IMG/VR virus record: IMGVR_UViG_3300024985_000011
Location: 1 to 23,398 of that record
Length of the DNA stretch: 23,398 nt
Strand: one strand, 5' to 3'
Source: a virus
In this document: positions 1 to 5,829 of the stretch, piece by piece
Position numbering within the stretch: the stretch's first letter is position 1
Layout of the letters: every line of letters starts with the position of its first letter
Made by a program: the position numbers and the translations under genes
Notes under the pieces: model-generated
Database searches by the model: none
What the model was told of the DNA's origin: nothing
Seen by the model: only the letters and a program-made list of their open reading frames with translations

Positions 1-308
1 GCATCTGAAAGCTCTTTAATTACCCTTGAATTAGCTTCTATAAGTTCCTCTACGCTCTTAAAGTTTTCATTTGATGTCTTTATATGAATTAAATCTTTTA
101 ATGCGTTTTGCAAGCTAGTGTAATAACGAAATGCTACCCATGAAATTTGACCTGCTTCTTTGCTTTTTTCACTAATAAAATCAGTAACTACATTGTTTAA
201 AAATTCAAAAGCCTTATCATCGCAAGCATCAGATAAAAATACAGCAGCCATAACTTCACCATCAACTAAATCTAAGCAAGCCCAATCATCTATATATTTG
301 TGAATCAT
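1..308 (-). CDS. Hypothetical protein, cut by the left edge
   Basis: An open frame runs leftward from an ATG at 306-308 to the window edge without a stop, giving 102 residues of an incomplete protein. It begins MIHKYIDDWACLDLVDGEVM and continues as a mostly helical, mildly acidic soluble sequence. I see no signal peptide, membrane segment or known motif. It lies downstream of the exonuclease gene on the same strand, so it may be a late member of the leftward early operon. The ribosome-binding site is weak (GGGTTA just before the ATG). I do not recognise the family. The uninterrupted frame over 300 bases in AT-rich DNA and its place in the operon are the support. Confidence 0.65.
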   Translation of the reverse strand, partial: MIHKYIDDWACLDLVDGEVMAAVFLSDACDDKAFEFLNNVVTDFISEKSKEAGQISWVAFRYYTSLQNALKDLIHIKTSNENFKSVEELIEANSRVIKELSD

Positions 309-330
309 TTTTAACCCATTTATCTATCAA

Positions 331-401
331 GTGTGGTTACTAATAAATTTATCTACCCCATGTAAATAAAACCGCATTTACCAGACGTTTAATAACCACA
401 C
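331..401. repeat. Inverted repeat GTGTGGTTA / TAACCACAC
   Basis: GTGTGGTTA at 331-339 is the perfect reverse complement of TAACCACAC at 393-401. Allowing one mismatch, the arms extend to about 13 bases. The 53-base spacer is too long for a terminator and no T run follows. The right arm falls inside the possible small gene at 378-503. It could be a protein-binding pair or chance. Confidence 0.4.
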
Positions 402-503
402 TTCATAAGGCTGCTTACGCCAGCCAATCGCCCTAACTGTACTTTTACGTCTAACTTTCTTAGGGTTCCCAGACGTTTTGCTAATAGATGCGTCAAGTTC
501 CAA
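378..503 (-). CDS. Possible small basic protein with TTG start
   Basis: On the minus strand a TTG at 501-503 opens a 41-residue frame ending in TAA at 378-380. It starts MELDASISKTSGNPKKVRRK and ends in an aromatic-rich stretch (PYEVWLLNVW). AGGG lies about six bases before the TTG and could serve as the ribosome-binding site. A stop codon two codons upstream rules out a longer version. The mix of a basic patch and an aromatic tail looks protein-like. It sits between the exonuclease gene and the next leftward gene, where the operon would otherwise have a 330-base hole. Function is unknown. The positions 504-640 between it and the exonuclease stop hold nothing else I can support. Confidence 0.35.
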   Translation of the reverse strand: MELDASISKTSGNPKKVRRKSTVRAIGWRKQPYEVWLLNVW

Positions 504-640
504 CGTTTACCCTATCTTGCAAAATTGCGTTTCTTCCAACGCCTCCCATTACGCATAACCTATTGGAGCTGACACACGAAAGGTCGGTTATCATAATTGC
601 CGGTGTTATATGCGCCACCTCCGGCTGGGCTAGTAATTCA

Positions 641-2287
641 TTATGCTGCTTGTTTATTTTCGCTGAATGTTTGAACTAACCAGCGATGTGCAACTGATTT
701 ATCAACCTTATATGTACTTGCAACCAGATCAATAATTGAAGCAGCAGCAGGGCATTTATTGATTGATTCAACGTTATCGGTTCTAGTAGCCTGCTCTTTA
801 ACTTCAAATACACGCTTAAAGTCAGTTTCGTTGATTGTATTGTTTACGATTTCATTACCTTCTTGGAATGAAGCATCAACAACTACACCATTTGCTATAA
901 TTTCCTTTGATAACTTTCTTGCCTCTTCGGCCTTACGTTCTGCCTCAACCTTAGCAATGGCTTCTGCTTCTGCTTTGGCCTTAATTGCTGCCTCTTTCTC
1001 TGCCTCAGCCTGCTTATGGTCTGCAATGCGTGATTTAACTAGCATTTGCATATCATCCATGGGCTTATAAATAACACTCTGAATATCAGAGAATAGGAAT
1101 TGATAGCCATTTGCATTTTCTTTAAGCCATGCCTGCTTAGTGCGAATATCACGCGCTGTAGCATCAAGCTCGATTTTAGAATCTGCAAGCAGTTGATTAA
1201 CTGCCTTCTGCATGCCATCAAGAGTTTTTTTACCTTTAATGGCACTAGCAAAGTCTGCTGGATTTGTATTTAATGCAACAGGTCTAATCTCTGCTGATAA
1301 TGCAGTGAAGTATTCACCAAGTTCATATTGCGCAGCTTTGATAATCTGCAGTTTGCGATTTTCTTTTTCTGTTTTTACCTTACCGGAAAGAACTAATCGC
1401 GTATCTCTTAACTGTGCGCTGATAAAATCAAGCGTGCGCATAAGTTCGTCAATACTTGCTGTCTGAGCAATTGCTGATTTCTTTGTTTGCTCGATATTTT
1501 CTTCTGCATCCTTGCAGAAATTTACATTAGCTTCTGCGTTTGCAAAATCTTCATCTGTAACAAGATTAGTATTAATGTTTGAAATAAACGCTGTAGCAGC
1601 CTCTTTAAACTCAGGCAGGTTAGATAGGGTTACTTCACCTTTGATTTGTATCGCCAGGCTAGGCAATGCAATGATAGCCTGGGCTTTTACTGGTTCAGCT
1701 TTTACAGTAGGTACAAATGTTTCCAAATCTCTATGGAATTGCGCCCAAACATCTTTTACATGCTGCATACGCTCTGGTGTTGTTGTGTACCAAAAATGCT
1801 TTTCTTCGATAAGATTATCGCTACCATCCCAAGTAGTTGCGCTAAATAAACACTTTTCAGCGCCAGAGATTAGCAGCTGCTGATCCATCTGCAATTTATA
1901 CATTTCTGGTAAATCATCAGATGTTTCGCATGCACGGATAGAATCATTAAGCGTTTTATGCTCCCATGCAATATCATCCATCATCGTTAAGCCATCAAAT
2001 GATGCGCTTAATGTTCCATCTGTACCAATTACCGGATATAGGTCTTTTCCGATAATAGCTTCTGCCAGTGGACGTGCCAGCGCTTCAAATTTATGGCCTT
2101 TATCAAAACGGATCTGCGTTGATGTATCAATATCTTTTGTTAATCCGGTTTTGTATTCAGTCATTAACTGGTCGCGTGATTTGTATGCACTCTCGCCATC
2201 TGCAGCTGGTAAATCACTCGCATTATCATAATTATCTCGGTGTGCGTGCCACTCTGCAGAACCCTGTACTAAGTTATGTGTTTGCAT
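641..2287 (-). CDS. YqaJ/lambda-exonuclease family protein with long helical C-terminal extension
   Basis: This 548-residue protein pairs with RecT upstream to form a phage recombination system. The exonuclease would resect double-strand ends and RecT would anneal the exposed strand. The N-terminal 200 residues carry the family layout: an entry motif (GSAEWHAHR, residues 9-17), E68 in GHKFE, D98 in SFDG, E109 and K111 in WEHK (the D-ExK nuclease core), and QMDQQLLISGAEK at 133-145. Lambda Exo itself is about 226 residues, so this protein is more than twice as long. The extra 350 residues are largely helical, with an Ala/Glu/Lys-rich coiled coil around 425-470 and a small C-terminal helical domain (ASIIDLVASTYKVDKSVAHR). 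The start is well placed: two bases after the RecT stop with AAGGA upstream. The nuclease call is firm. The role of the extension is unknown. Confidence 0.88.
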   Translation of the reverse strand: MQTHNLVQGSAEWHAHRDNYDNASDLPAADGESAYKSRDQLMTEYKTGLTKDIDTSTQIRFDKGHKFEALARPLAEAIIGKDLYPVIGTDGTLSASFDGLTMMDDIAWEHKTLNDSIRACETSDDLPEMYKLQMDQQLLISGAEKCLFSATTWDGSDNLIEEKHFWYTTTPERMQHVKDVWAQFHRDLETFVPTVKAEPVKAQAIIALPSLAIQIKGEVTLSNLPEFKEAATAFISNINTNLVTDEDFANAEANVNFCKDAEENIEQTKKSAIAQTASIDELMRTLDFISAQLRDTRLVLSGKVKTEKENRKLQIIKAAQYELGEYFTALSAEIRPVALNTNPADFASAIKGKKTLDGMQKAVNQLLADSKIELDATARDIRTKQAWLKENANGYQFLFSDIQSVIYKPMDDMQMLVKSRIADHKQAEAEKEAAIKAKAEAEAIAKVEAERKAEEARKLSKEIIANGVVVDASFQEGNEIVNNTINETDFKRVFEVKEQATRTDNVESINKCPAAASIIDLVASTYKVDKSVAHRWLVQTFSENKQAA

Positions 2288-2289
2288 GA

Positions 2290-3219
2290 TTATTTTCCTT
2301 CATCAGCCCATGATGCAATTTCAAATTGCTGATCATCGGTTAATGTTTCTTTAAGTTGGATTGTTTTAATAAGGTCATTTACAGATTTTTTACCGCTAAT
2401 AATTGCCTGTTTCCAATCAGCCTTATTCTTTTTAAAACTTTCTTCACTGCATTCAGGCTTAATCTCTTCAACTTCTGCTGCGTTATTGCCGAATTGATCA
2501 CCGGTATCTATTACAATCCCATTTTCAATGGTTGCACCTCTTCCGGCCTCTGATGCATTACTGATTGAAATTGCATTTGATAACTCAACTGAGCAAGGCA
2601 TATATTTAAGAACCTGTAATAAAGGTACTTTTCTGCAATACATTTCCCAATCACGAAAACTGTAGTGATTCTTGCCAACTTTGTTATATTTATCACGATG
2701 CTTTCTGATTTTTGCTACTGTCCAAAGCTCAATAATTGGCATTGATGAATCTTTAACCCAGCCAATTGCGAATGCATGCGTAATATCTTCTGCTGCTTCC
2801 AGCTCTGTTTCGTTATGAATGATTAAATCCCTGCGTGCGCCATCAGTAAATGTATATTGCTGATCTCTGAAAATAACGCCGGTGAATACTGTTCCGCGTC
2901 CACTACGTGAAACTAAATCAACTAAACCCTTCCAGCCTGGCACAAACGTGCAAGTCTTTCCATAAGGGATTAAATACCCAGCGCCATTAACGCCAGGCTC
3001 TAAACCTAACTGTCCAGCTGTCATAATTGATGCGGCAATGCTACGCTGATCACACTCTTGCAGCTTTGGTGTAGTGCTGAATGCTGTAAGTGCCAAGCGT
3101 GCCATACGGTCTGCTGTAAGGTGTTTTGGCAAGGCCAATGCTAACTGTGGCTTAACCTTATCCATAAAACTGCTAAAAGCAGCTACAGTGTTCGCCTGTC
3201 TTTCTACTGGTGCGTTCAT
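2290..3219 (-). CDS. recT: RecT-family single-strand annealing protein
   Basis: This 309-residue protein matches the RecT family in length and layout. RecT-type proteins coat single-stranded DNA exposed by a partner exonuclease and promote annealing or strand invasion. Visible family features are the N-terminal helical region with ALPKHLTADRMARLAL (residues 29-44), the glycine-rich core AGQLGLEPGVNGAGYLIPYG, and the signature MYCRKVPLLQVLKYMPCSVE before SNAI. The C-terminal 80 residues are acidic and variable, as is usual. AAGG lies eight bases before the ATG. The exonuclease gene follows after two bases, so the pair is probably translationally coupled. Transcription would come from the operator-controlled PL promoter near 4052-4080. 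Confidence 0.95.
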   Translation of the reverse strand: MNAPVERQANTVAAFSSFMDKVKPQLALALPKHLTADRMARLALTAFSTTPKLQECDQRSIAASIMTAGQLGLEPGVNGAGYLIPYGKTCTFVPGWKGLVDLVSRSGRGTVFTGVIFRDQQYTFTDGARRDLIIHNETELEAAEDITHAFAIGWVKDSSMPIIELWTVAKIRKHRDKYNKVGKNHYSFRDWEMYCRKVPLLQVLKYMPCSVELSNAISISNASEAGRGATIENGIVIDTGDQFGNNAAEVEEIKPECSEESFKKNKADWKQAIISGKKSVNDLIKTIQLKETLTDDQQFEIASWADEGK

Positions 3220-3232
3220 AATTAAAACCTTT

Positions 3233-3412
3233 CTAATAAAATATTTTTCTGAAAACTAATTTAAAAGCTAATCGCTTGTTAAATCCCTTATTGCGGTAAC
3301 TCTTAAACTCTTCTTTTAAATCCATTGCTAACCCAGCCAATGAAAGAAAAACCAAGCCAGTAATAACGCCACAAATTAAATCTATTGCAGCCTCTAAATG
3401 TTCAATATTCAA
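3233..3412 (-). CDS. Small single-pass membrane protein with TTG start
   Basis: A 59-residue frame opens with TTG at 3410-3412, preceded by a strong AGGTGG ribosome-binding site with a six-base gap. It ends in TAG at 3233-3235, just ahead of the recT start. The sequence begins MNIEHLEAAIDLICGVITGL, continues with a hydrophobic stretch (about residues 9-29) and ends with a basic tail (FKSYRNKGFNKRLAFKLVFR). This gives one membrane helix followed by a positively charged tail. It overlaps the end of the preceding gene by 11 bases, as operon genes here commonly do. Without the TTG start an internal ATG would leave only about 30 residues and lose the helix. Function is unknown. Confidence 0.55.
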   Translation of the reverse strand: MNIEHLEAAIDLICGVITGLVFLSLAGLAMDLKEEFKSYRNKGFNKRLAFKLVFRKIFY

Positions 3413-3602
3413 TTCTTGCCACCTGTTTATCTAACCGTTGCTTATCAACGATTTTGCAATGCTTCCATGATGTAGAAGCGTCCTGATGAATCTCACACCA
3501 CAATTCACCGGTTAAAGTTTCTTTAAACTTTATGTTTTGGTCGTTTAAATCAACAATCCAGTAACCGCTAAAAATTAATGCTGCAATAAGTGCTGCTTTC
3601 AT
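3402..3602 (-). CDS. Small hypothetical protein with N-terminal hydrophobic segment
   Basis: This 66-residue protein starts MKAALIAALIFSGYWIVDLN, which reads as an uncleaved signal anchor or short signal peptide, followed by a hydrophilic domain with two cysteines (LWCEIH and WKHCKIV) that could form a disulfide outside the cytoplasm. Its ATG overlaps the stop of the upstream gene in an ATGA at 3599-3602, so the two are probably translationally coupled. It belongs to the early left operon ahead of recT, a place where phages often carry small host-takeover proteins. I do not recognise a family. Confidence 0.65.
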   Translation of the reverse strand: MKAALIAALIFSGYWIVDLNDQNIKFKETLTGELWCEIHQDASTSWKHCKIVDKQRLDKQVARIEY

Positions 3603-3781
3603 TTTGCAATTCCTTCCGGCTTAAATGTTCTAAAGTAATTAGCGTTAAACTTTGATTTATCTTTAGCTTCTGCATAGCCTTGCTGGTAGGCATCAAATTG
3701 CGTTAATGGCTTTTCAGTATCGATAAACACTACTGTTTTACGGCCATCTGCATCAATGATGTAATCTTCAAGCAAGGCCAT
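3599..3781 (-). CDS. Small hypothetical protein
   Basis: I place the start at the ATG at 3779-3781 (MALLEDYIIDADGRKTVVFI), two bases after the upstream stop, giving 60 residues. An in-frame ATG at 3808 would extend it by nine residues into the upstream gene and has less context. The sequence is soluble and acidic, with a predicted strand-rich first half and a KFNANYFRTFKPEG tail. No family is recognised. Close packing with genes on both sides supports it as a real member of the leftward early operon. Confidence 0.6.
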   Translation of the reverse strand: MALLEDYIIDADGRKTVVFIDTEKPLTQFDAYQQGYAEAKDKSKFNANYFRTFKPEGIAK

Positions 3782-3783
3782 TT

Positions 3784-3954
3784 TTATGCTGCTTCTGGGC
3801 TTACACACATTTGCATGCGGCGTGATTCCATATCAATCACTTCTGCTTTAACTGGATCAGGGCGATGTACTACACGCAATCCCATTGATTTAGCTTCATC
3901 AATAAGCGTCTGTACTGTGCGTACATCTTGCTGCTCTTCAATTTTCATGTTCAT
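3784..3954 (-). CDS. Small hypothetical protein, first gene of the left operon
   Basis: The frame is open from 4086, but the ATG there lies upstream of the predicted PL transcription start (about 4045), so the usable start is the ATG at 3952-3954 with AAGG eight bases ahead. That gives 56 residues beginning MNMKIEEQQDVRTVQTLIDE, probably a short soluble helix followed by a small domain (LRVVHRPDP). The ribosome-binding site lies directly after the leader hairpin's T run, so the hairpin would decide whether this gene and everything after it is transcribed. No family is recognised. Confidence 0.6.
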   Translation of the reverse strand: MNMKIEEQQDVRTVQTLIDEAKSMGLRVVHRPDPVKAEVIDMESRRMQMCVSPEAA

Positions 3955-3966
3955 TTTCTCAACCTT

Positions 3967-4005
3967 AAAAAAGTGCGCTGGTACTTGCCTAAACTTTCCC
4001 AGCGC
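3967..4005 (-). terminator. Intrinsic-terminator-like hairpin in the PL leader
   Basis: On the minus strand GCGCTGG (4005-3999) and CCAGCGC (3981-3975) form a perfect 7-bp stem around a 17-base loop. Two bases later comes a run of six T (3972-3967). It lies between PL and the first gene of the operon, so it would stop most transcripts unless antitermination or alternative folding intervenes. The loop is long for a classic terminator, which lowers my confidence in its strength. Confidence 0.55.
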
Positions 4006-4051
4006 TAAAGTAGGGAGGCGTATCGCGTGCAAATCATCGCGGTACAATTGA

Positions 4052-4080
4052 ACTTTAGCAAAGCTAAGTGAATAATGCAA
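4052..4080 (-). promoter_or_regulatory. PL promoter of the left early operon
   Basis: On the minus strand TTGCAT (4080-4075) and TAAAGT (4057-4052) are separated by exactly 17 bases. One operator overlaps the -10 and another lies just upstream of the -35. The arrangement is the same as at PR (TTGCAT-N17-TAAATT with the same operator placement), which is the main support. Transcription would start near 4045. Confidence 0.75.
4056..4066. promoter_or_regulatory. Left operator copy 1
   Basis: TAGCAAAGCTA is a perfect dyad of the form TAGC-N3-GCTA. It overlaps the PL -10, so a bound repressor would block polymerase. Its centre (4061) is exactly 25 bp from the second left operator. Confidence 0.8.
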
Positions 4081-4091
4081 TAGCATTGCTA
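4081..4091. promoter_or_regulatory. Left operator copy 2
   Basis: TAGCATTGCTA has the same TAGC-N3-GCTA dyad, centred at 4086, directly upstream of the PL -35. The 25-bp centre-to-centre distance equals that in the right operator. No third copy is present one step further on either side. Confidence 0.8.
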
Positions 4092-4110
4092 AATATTTTT
4101 TATATAGACG

Positions 4111-4136
4111 AAAAAAAACCGCAATTAAGCGGCTTT
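4111..4136 (-). terminator. Terminator of the repressor operon
   Basis: On the minus strand CCGC-TTAATT-GCGG forms a short hairpin (4132-4119) extended by A/T pairs, followed by eight T (4118-4111). It lies about 30 bases after the stop of the membrane protein gene and just before PL, so it would insulate the lysogeny operon from the early operon. Confidence 0.8.
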
Positions 4137-4166
4137 AGTACGAAAATAAATTATCTAAATATCAAA

Positions 4167-4790
4167 TTATTTTTGCGAGTGGTATATAAGGCCACCAACA
4201 ATAAGTGCTATTAATATTTCTAGCATCAATAATGGCGCATCTATCACTGGTGTTAATACATAAACATTGCCTAGCGTTTCATGAATCATCTTAGGCGATT
4301 TAAATAGGAATCCATAGGCGCTGGATATAACACGATCATTCGCCATGTAGTTATAAGGTGGAAATAAAACCATTGCAACAATTACTGCAGCAGTAGCGCG
4401 TAAGGTTTTAATAGTTGGCGGTGTAGGTGGATTGCTTGAATAACCTGGATCAAGCTGCTCTATTAATGAATCTGAATAAACTAACTCATTCCAGTTTTCA
4501 GAATCAACTAGCCTAAACTTAGTTCCTTCTGGCAGGGCTTTATTCTTAATCAGATTAATAATCTTTGAATCTCTGATTTTAATCTGCCGGCCTAATCCAT
4601 CGACATAAATCCAGATCGGTTCATTTCTTAATTTACTGATAACAAAGTCTGCTATCCAAAAAATCAACCATCCCCAGACAATGCTGCCAAATACAATCAT
4701 GGCCGCCATACCGGTGTTTTTAATAACCGGCGTTCCTAAGATAGTTAATACTCCAAATACTATAGAAACATGCCAGCCATTTATTTTCAT
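4167..4790 (-). CDS. Membrane protein co-transcribed with the repressor, GYF_2-like middle
   Basis: This 207-residue protein has two N-terminal hydrophobic segments (about residues 7-22 and 28-52), a soluble middle, and two more segments (about 131-147 and 181-202). The middle, from WIYVDGLGRQ to NWNELV, follows the spacing of a GYF_2-type domain (W-Y-x-D-G-x-G-x-Q start, LI-x-NKALPEGT, then a late W). That resemblance is by eye and degenerate. Its ATG overlaps the repressor stop in ATGA (4787-4790), so it would be made in the lysogen. By analogy with genes placed after phage repressors, such as lambda rex, a role in exclusion of other phages or another lysogen trait is a fair inference, but the sequence does not show it. 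A terminator follows. Confidence 0.7.
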   Translation of the reverse strand: MKINGWHVSIVFGVLTILGTPVIKNTGMAAMIVFGSIVWGWLIFWIADFVISKLRNEPIWIYVDGLGRQIKIRDSKIINLIKNKALPEGTKFRLVDSENWNELVYSDSLIEQLDPGYSSNPPTPPTIKTLRATAAVIVAMVLFPPYNYMANDRVISSAYGFLFKSPKMIHETLGNVYVLTPVIDAPLLMLEILIALIVGGLIYHSQK

Positions 4791-5497
4791 ACTCGGCTCT
4801 TTATCTTTCTAGCCGGTACTGGATAGGCTACATAGTACATCCATGCTACCTGGTCATTGGTAAGTGTATGAATAACTGAATCATTGTAGCTTGATAATAC
4901 AATGCCACCACGCCTAGATACGAGGCGCTTTAACATCACTTCACCGGTTTTAAGTTTAACCAGTACATCGTCCTCAATTTCAGGCTCTGTATTTGGCTCA
5001 ACCAATGCATAGCCTTTGTGGTGATATTTAGGAATCATTGAATTACCATCAACCATGGTAATGAATGCCCCCTTATCTACCGAATATACTTCTCCATAGT
5101 CATCGCTGGAATTTTGTAAACTTCCATCCCCTAAAAATATTAATTCTGGTAATCCGCCCATCGTTCCCCCTAGAACCGGTGGATAAGAAATTTTACTTGT
5201 GTCCACTAAATAGCTATTTGGTGGCAATTCCTTTTCCGTTAAATTTTTTGCTTTTTTTATTTCCAAATCTAATCTTGGACTAATTTCTGCAAGCGTGCAA
5301 CCTAAGCCCCTAGCATATGCAACTGCTGCATCCAGGCTTATTGGCCTATTTCCGCTTATATGCTGGCTGATCATAGATGCGCCACCACGAACTTTGTGAT
5401 CTCTCGCAAATTTTGCCTTGTTAATCCCAGAGAACCTTCTCCCAAGATTTTCTGCCTCTTCCCTACTATCCCAAATGTGCATGGATTTACTTTCCAT
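4787..5497 (-). CDS. CI-like phage repressor, HTH plus S24 peptidase-fold domain
   Basis: This 236-residue protein is the likely lysogeny repressor. Residues 25-70 form a helix-turn-helix (KAKFARDHKV... SMISQHISGNRPIS). Residues 100-225 carry the LexA/CI C-terminal fold with S153 in DGNSM and K190 in MLKRL, the usual catalytic serine and lysine. The linker region around 104-117 (YPPVLGGTMGGLPE) has no Ala-Gly or Cys-Gly pair, so self-cleavage after DNA damage is not obvious. It is divergently placed to the Cro-like gene across three operators. There is no Shine-Dalgarno before the ATG at 5497, and a -10-like TAAACA at 5509-5504 would place transcription at that ATG, suggesting a leaderless message. 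An alternative start at 5482 has GGAAAG upstream and would remove five residues. Confidence 0.9.
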   Translation of the reverse strand: MESKSMHIWDSREEAENLGRRFSGINKAKFARDHKVRGGASMISQHISGNRPISLDAAVAYARGLGCTLAEISPRLDLEIKKAKNLTEKELPPNSYLVDTSKISYPPVLGGTMGGLPELIFLGDGSLQNSSDDYGEVYSVDKGAFITMVDGNSMIPKYHHKGYALVEPNTEPEIEDDVLVKLKTGEVMLKRLVSRRGGIVLSSYNDSVIHTLTNDQVAWMYYVAYPVPARKIKSRV

Positions 5498-5503
5498 TTT
5501 AGC

Positions 5504-5509
5504 TGTTTA
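5504..5509 (-). promoter_or_regulatory. Candidate PRM -10 for the repressor gene
   Basis: TAAACA on the minus strand ends seven bases before the repressor ATG, overlapping the operator nearest the repressor gene. No good -35 is present 17 bases upstream (AATATA), so activation by repressor bound at the middle operator, as in lambda PRM, would be needed. This is weak evidence alone. Confidence 0.35.
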
Positions 5510-5518
5510 GCAATGCTA
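5508..5518. promoter_or_regulatory. Right operator copy nearest the repressor gene
   Basis: TAGCAATGCTA is a perfect TAGC-N3-GCTA dyad centred at 5513. It overlaps the candidate -10 of the repressor promoter, as expected of a site used by Cro or by the repressor for self-limitation. Confidence 0.85.
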
Positions 5519-5532
5519 TCCAAAAATATATT

Positions 5533-5543
5533 TAGCATGGCTA
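5533..5543. promoter_or_regulatory. Right operator middle copy
   Basis: TAGCATGGCTA is a perfect TAGC-N3-GCTA dyad centred at 5538, exactly 25 bp from each neighbour. It lies directly upstream of the PR -35. Confidence 0.85.
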
Positions 5544-5572
5544 TTGCATAAAATCGTTAGCTTTGCTAAATT
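5544..5572 (+). promoter_or_regulatory. PR promoter of the right operon
   Basis: TTGCAT (5544-5549) and TAAATT (5567-5572) are 17 bases apart. The third operator spans the spacer and the -10. The predicted start of transcription, about 5579, falls at the ATG of the Cro-like gene. PL has the same geometry. Confidence 0.78.
5558..5568. promoter_or_regulatory. Right operator copy nearest cro
   Basis: TAGCTTTGCTA is a perfect TAGC-N3-GCTA dyad centred at 5563 and overlaps the PR -10. Occupation would block rightward transcription. Confidence 0.85.
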
Positions 5573-5579
5573 ATCACTT

Positions 5580-5816
5580 ATGACATTGAATGAATATTTC
5601 GAATTAGACAAAAACAGCCGGTTAAGCAAGTCTGACCTTGCTGAAAAAATTGGCGTAACTAGCGCAATGATTAGCCAATGGCTTTCTGGTGATCGTCCAA
5701 TTTCACCAAAAAAATGCAATTTGATTTTTTTGGCGACAAAAGGGCAGGTTACTAGAGAAGGTATGCGCCCATTCGACCACAAAGAAATTTGGCCTCGTTT
5801 AAGAAAATCAGCATAA
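5580..5816 (+). CDS. Cro-like repressor, YdaS-type
   Basis: This 78-residue protein (MTLNEYFELDKNSRLSKSDL...) is a single helix-turn-helix domain. AEKIGVTSAMISQWLSGDRP is the helix-turn-helix, and the closing VTREGMRPFDHKEIWPRL is typical of YdaS/Cro-like phage regulators. It lies divergent to the repressor and would bind the same operators to turn down repressor and early transcription. The frame is open back to a TTG at 5544, but that codon lies in the PR -35, so the ATG at 5580 is the start. No Shine-Dalgarno precedes it, and the predicted transcription start is at or one base before the ATG, so a leaderless message is likely. Confidence 0.88.
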   Translation: MTLNEYFELDKNSRLSKSDLAEKIGVTSAMISQWLSGDRPISPKKCNLIFLATKGQVTREGMRPFDHKEIWPRLRKSA

Positions 5817-5829
5817 GGGGTTATTGATA

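Noticed and set aside
9-20. boxA-like AGCTCTTTAATT for antitermination
   Set aside because: It is on the plus strand inside a minus-strand gene, with no plus-strand transcript expected there.
381-478. Direct repeat CCAGACGTTT as an attachment core
   Set aside because: Only ten bases, both copies inside a possible gene, and no integrase in the window.
488-679. Plus-strand 63-residue frame
   Set aside because: No ribosome-binding site, composition unlike a protein, and it runs against the leftward operon and into the exonuclease gene.
3955-4086. Longer 100-residue version of the first left-operon gene
   Set aside because: Its ATG lies in the operator region upstream of the predicted PL start, and the extra coding part covers the leader hairpin.
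5544-5579. TTG start extending the Cro-like protein by 12 residues
   Set aside because: The TTG is inside the PR -35, upstream of any transcript from PR, and the added residues do not fit the family.
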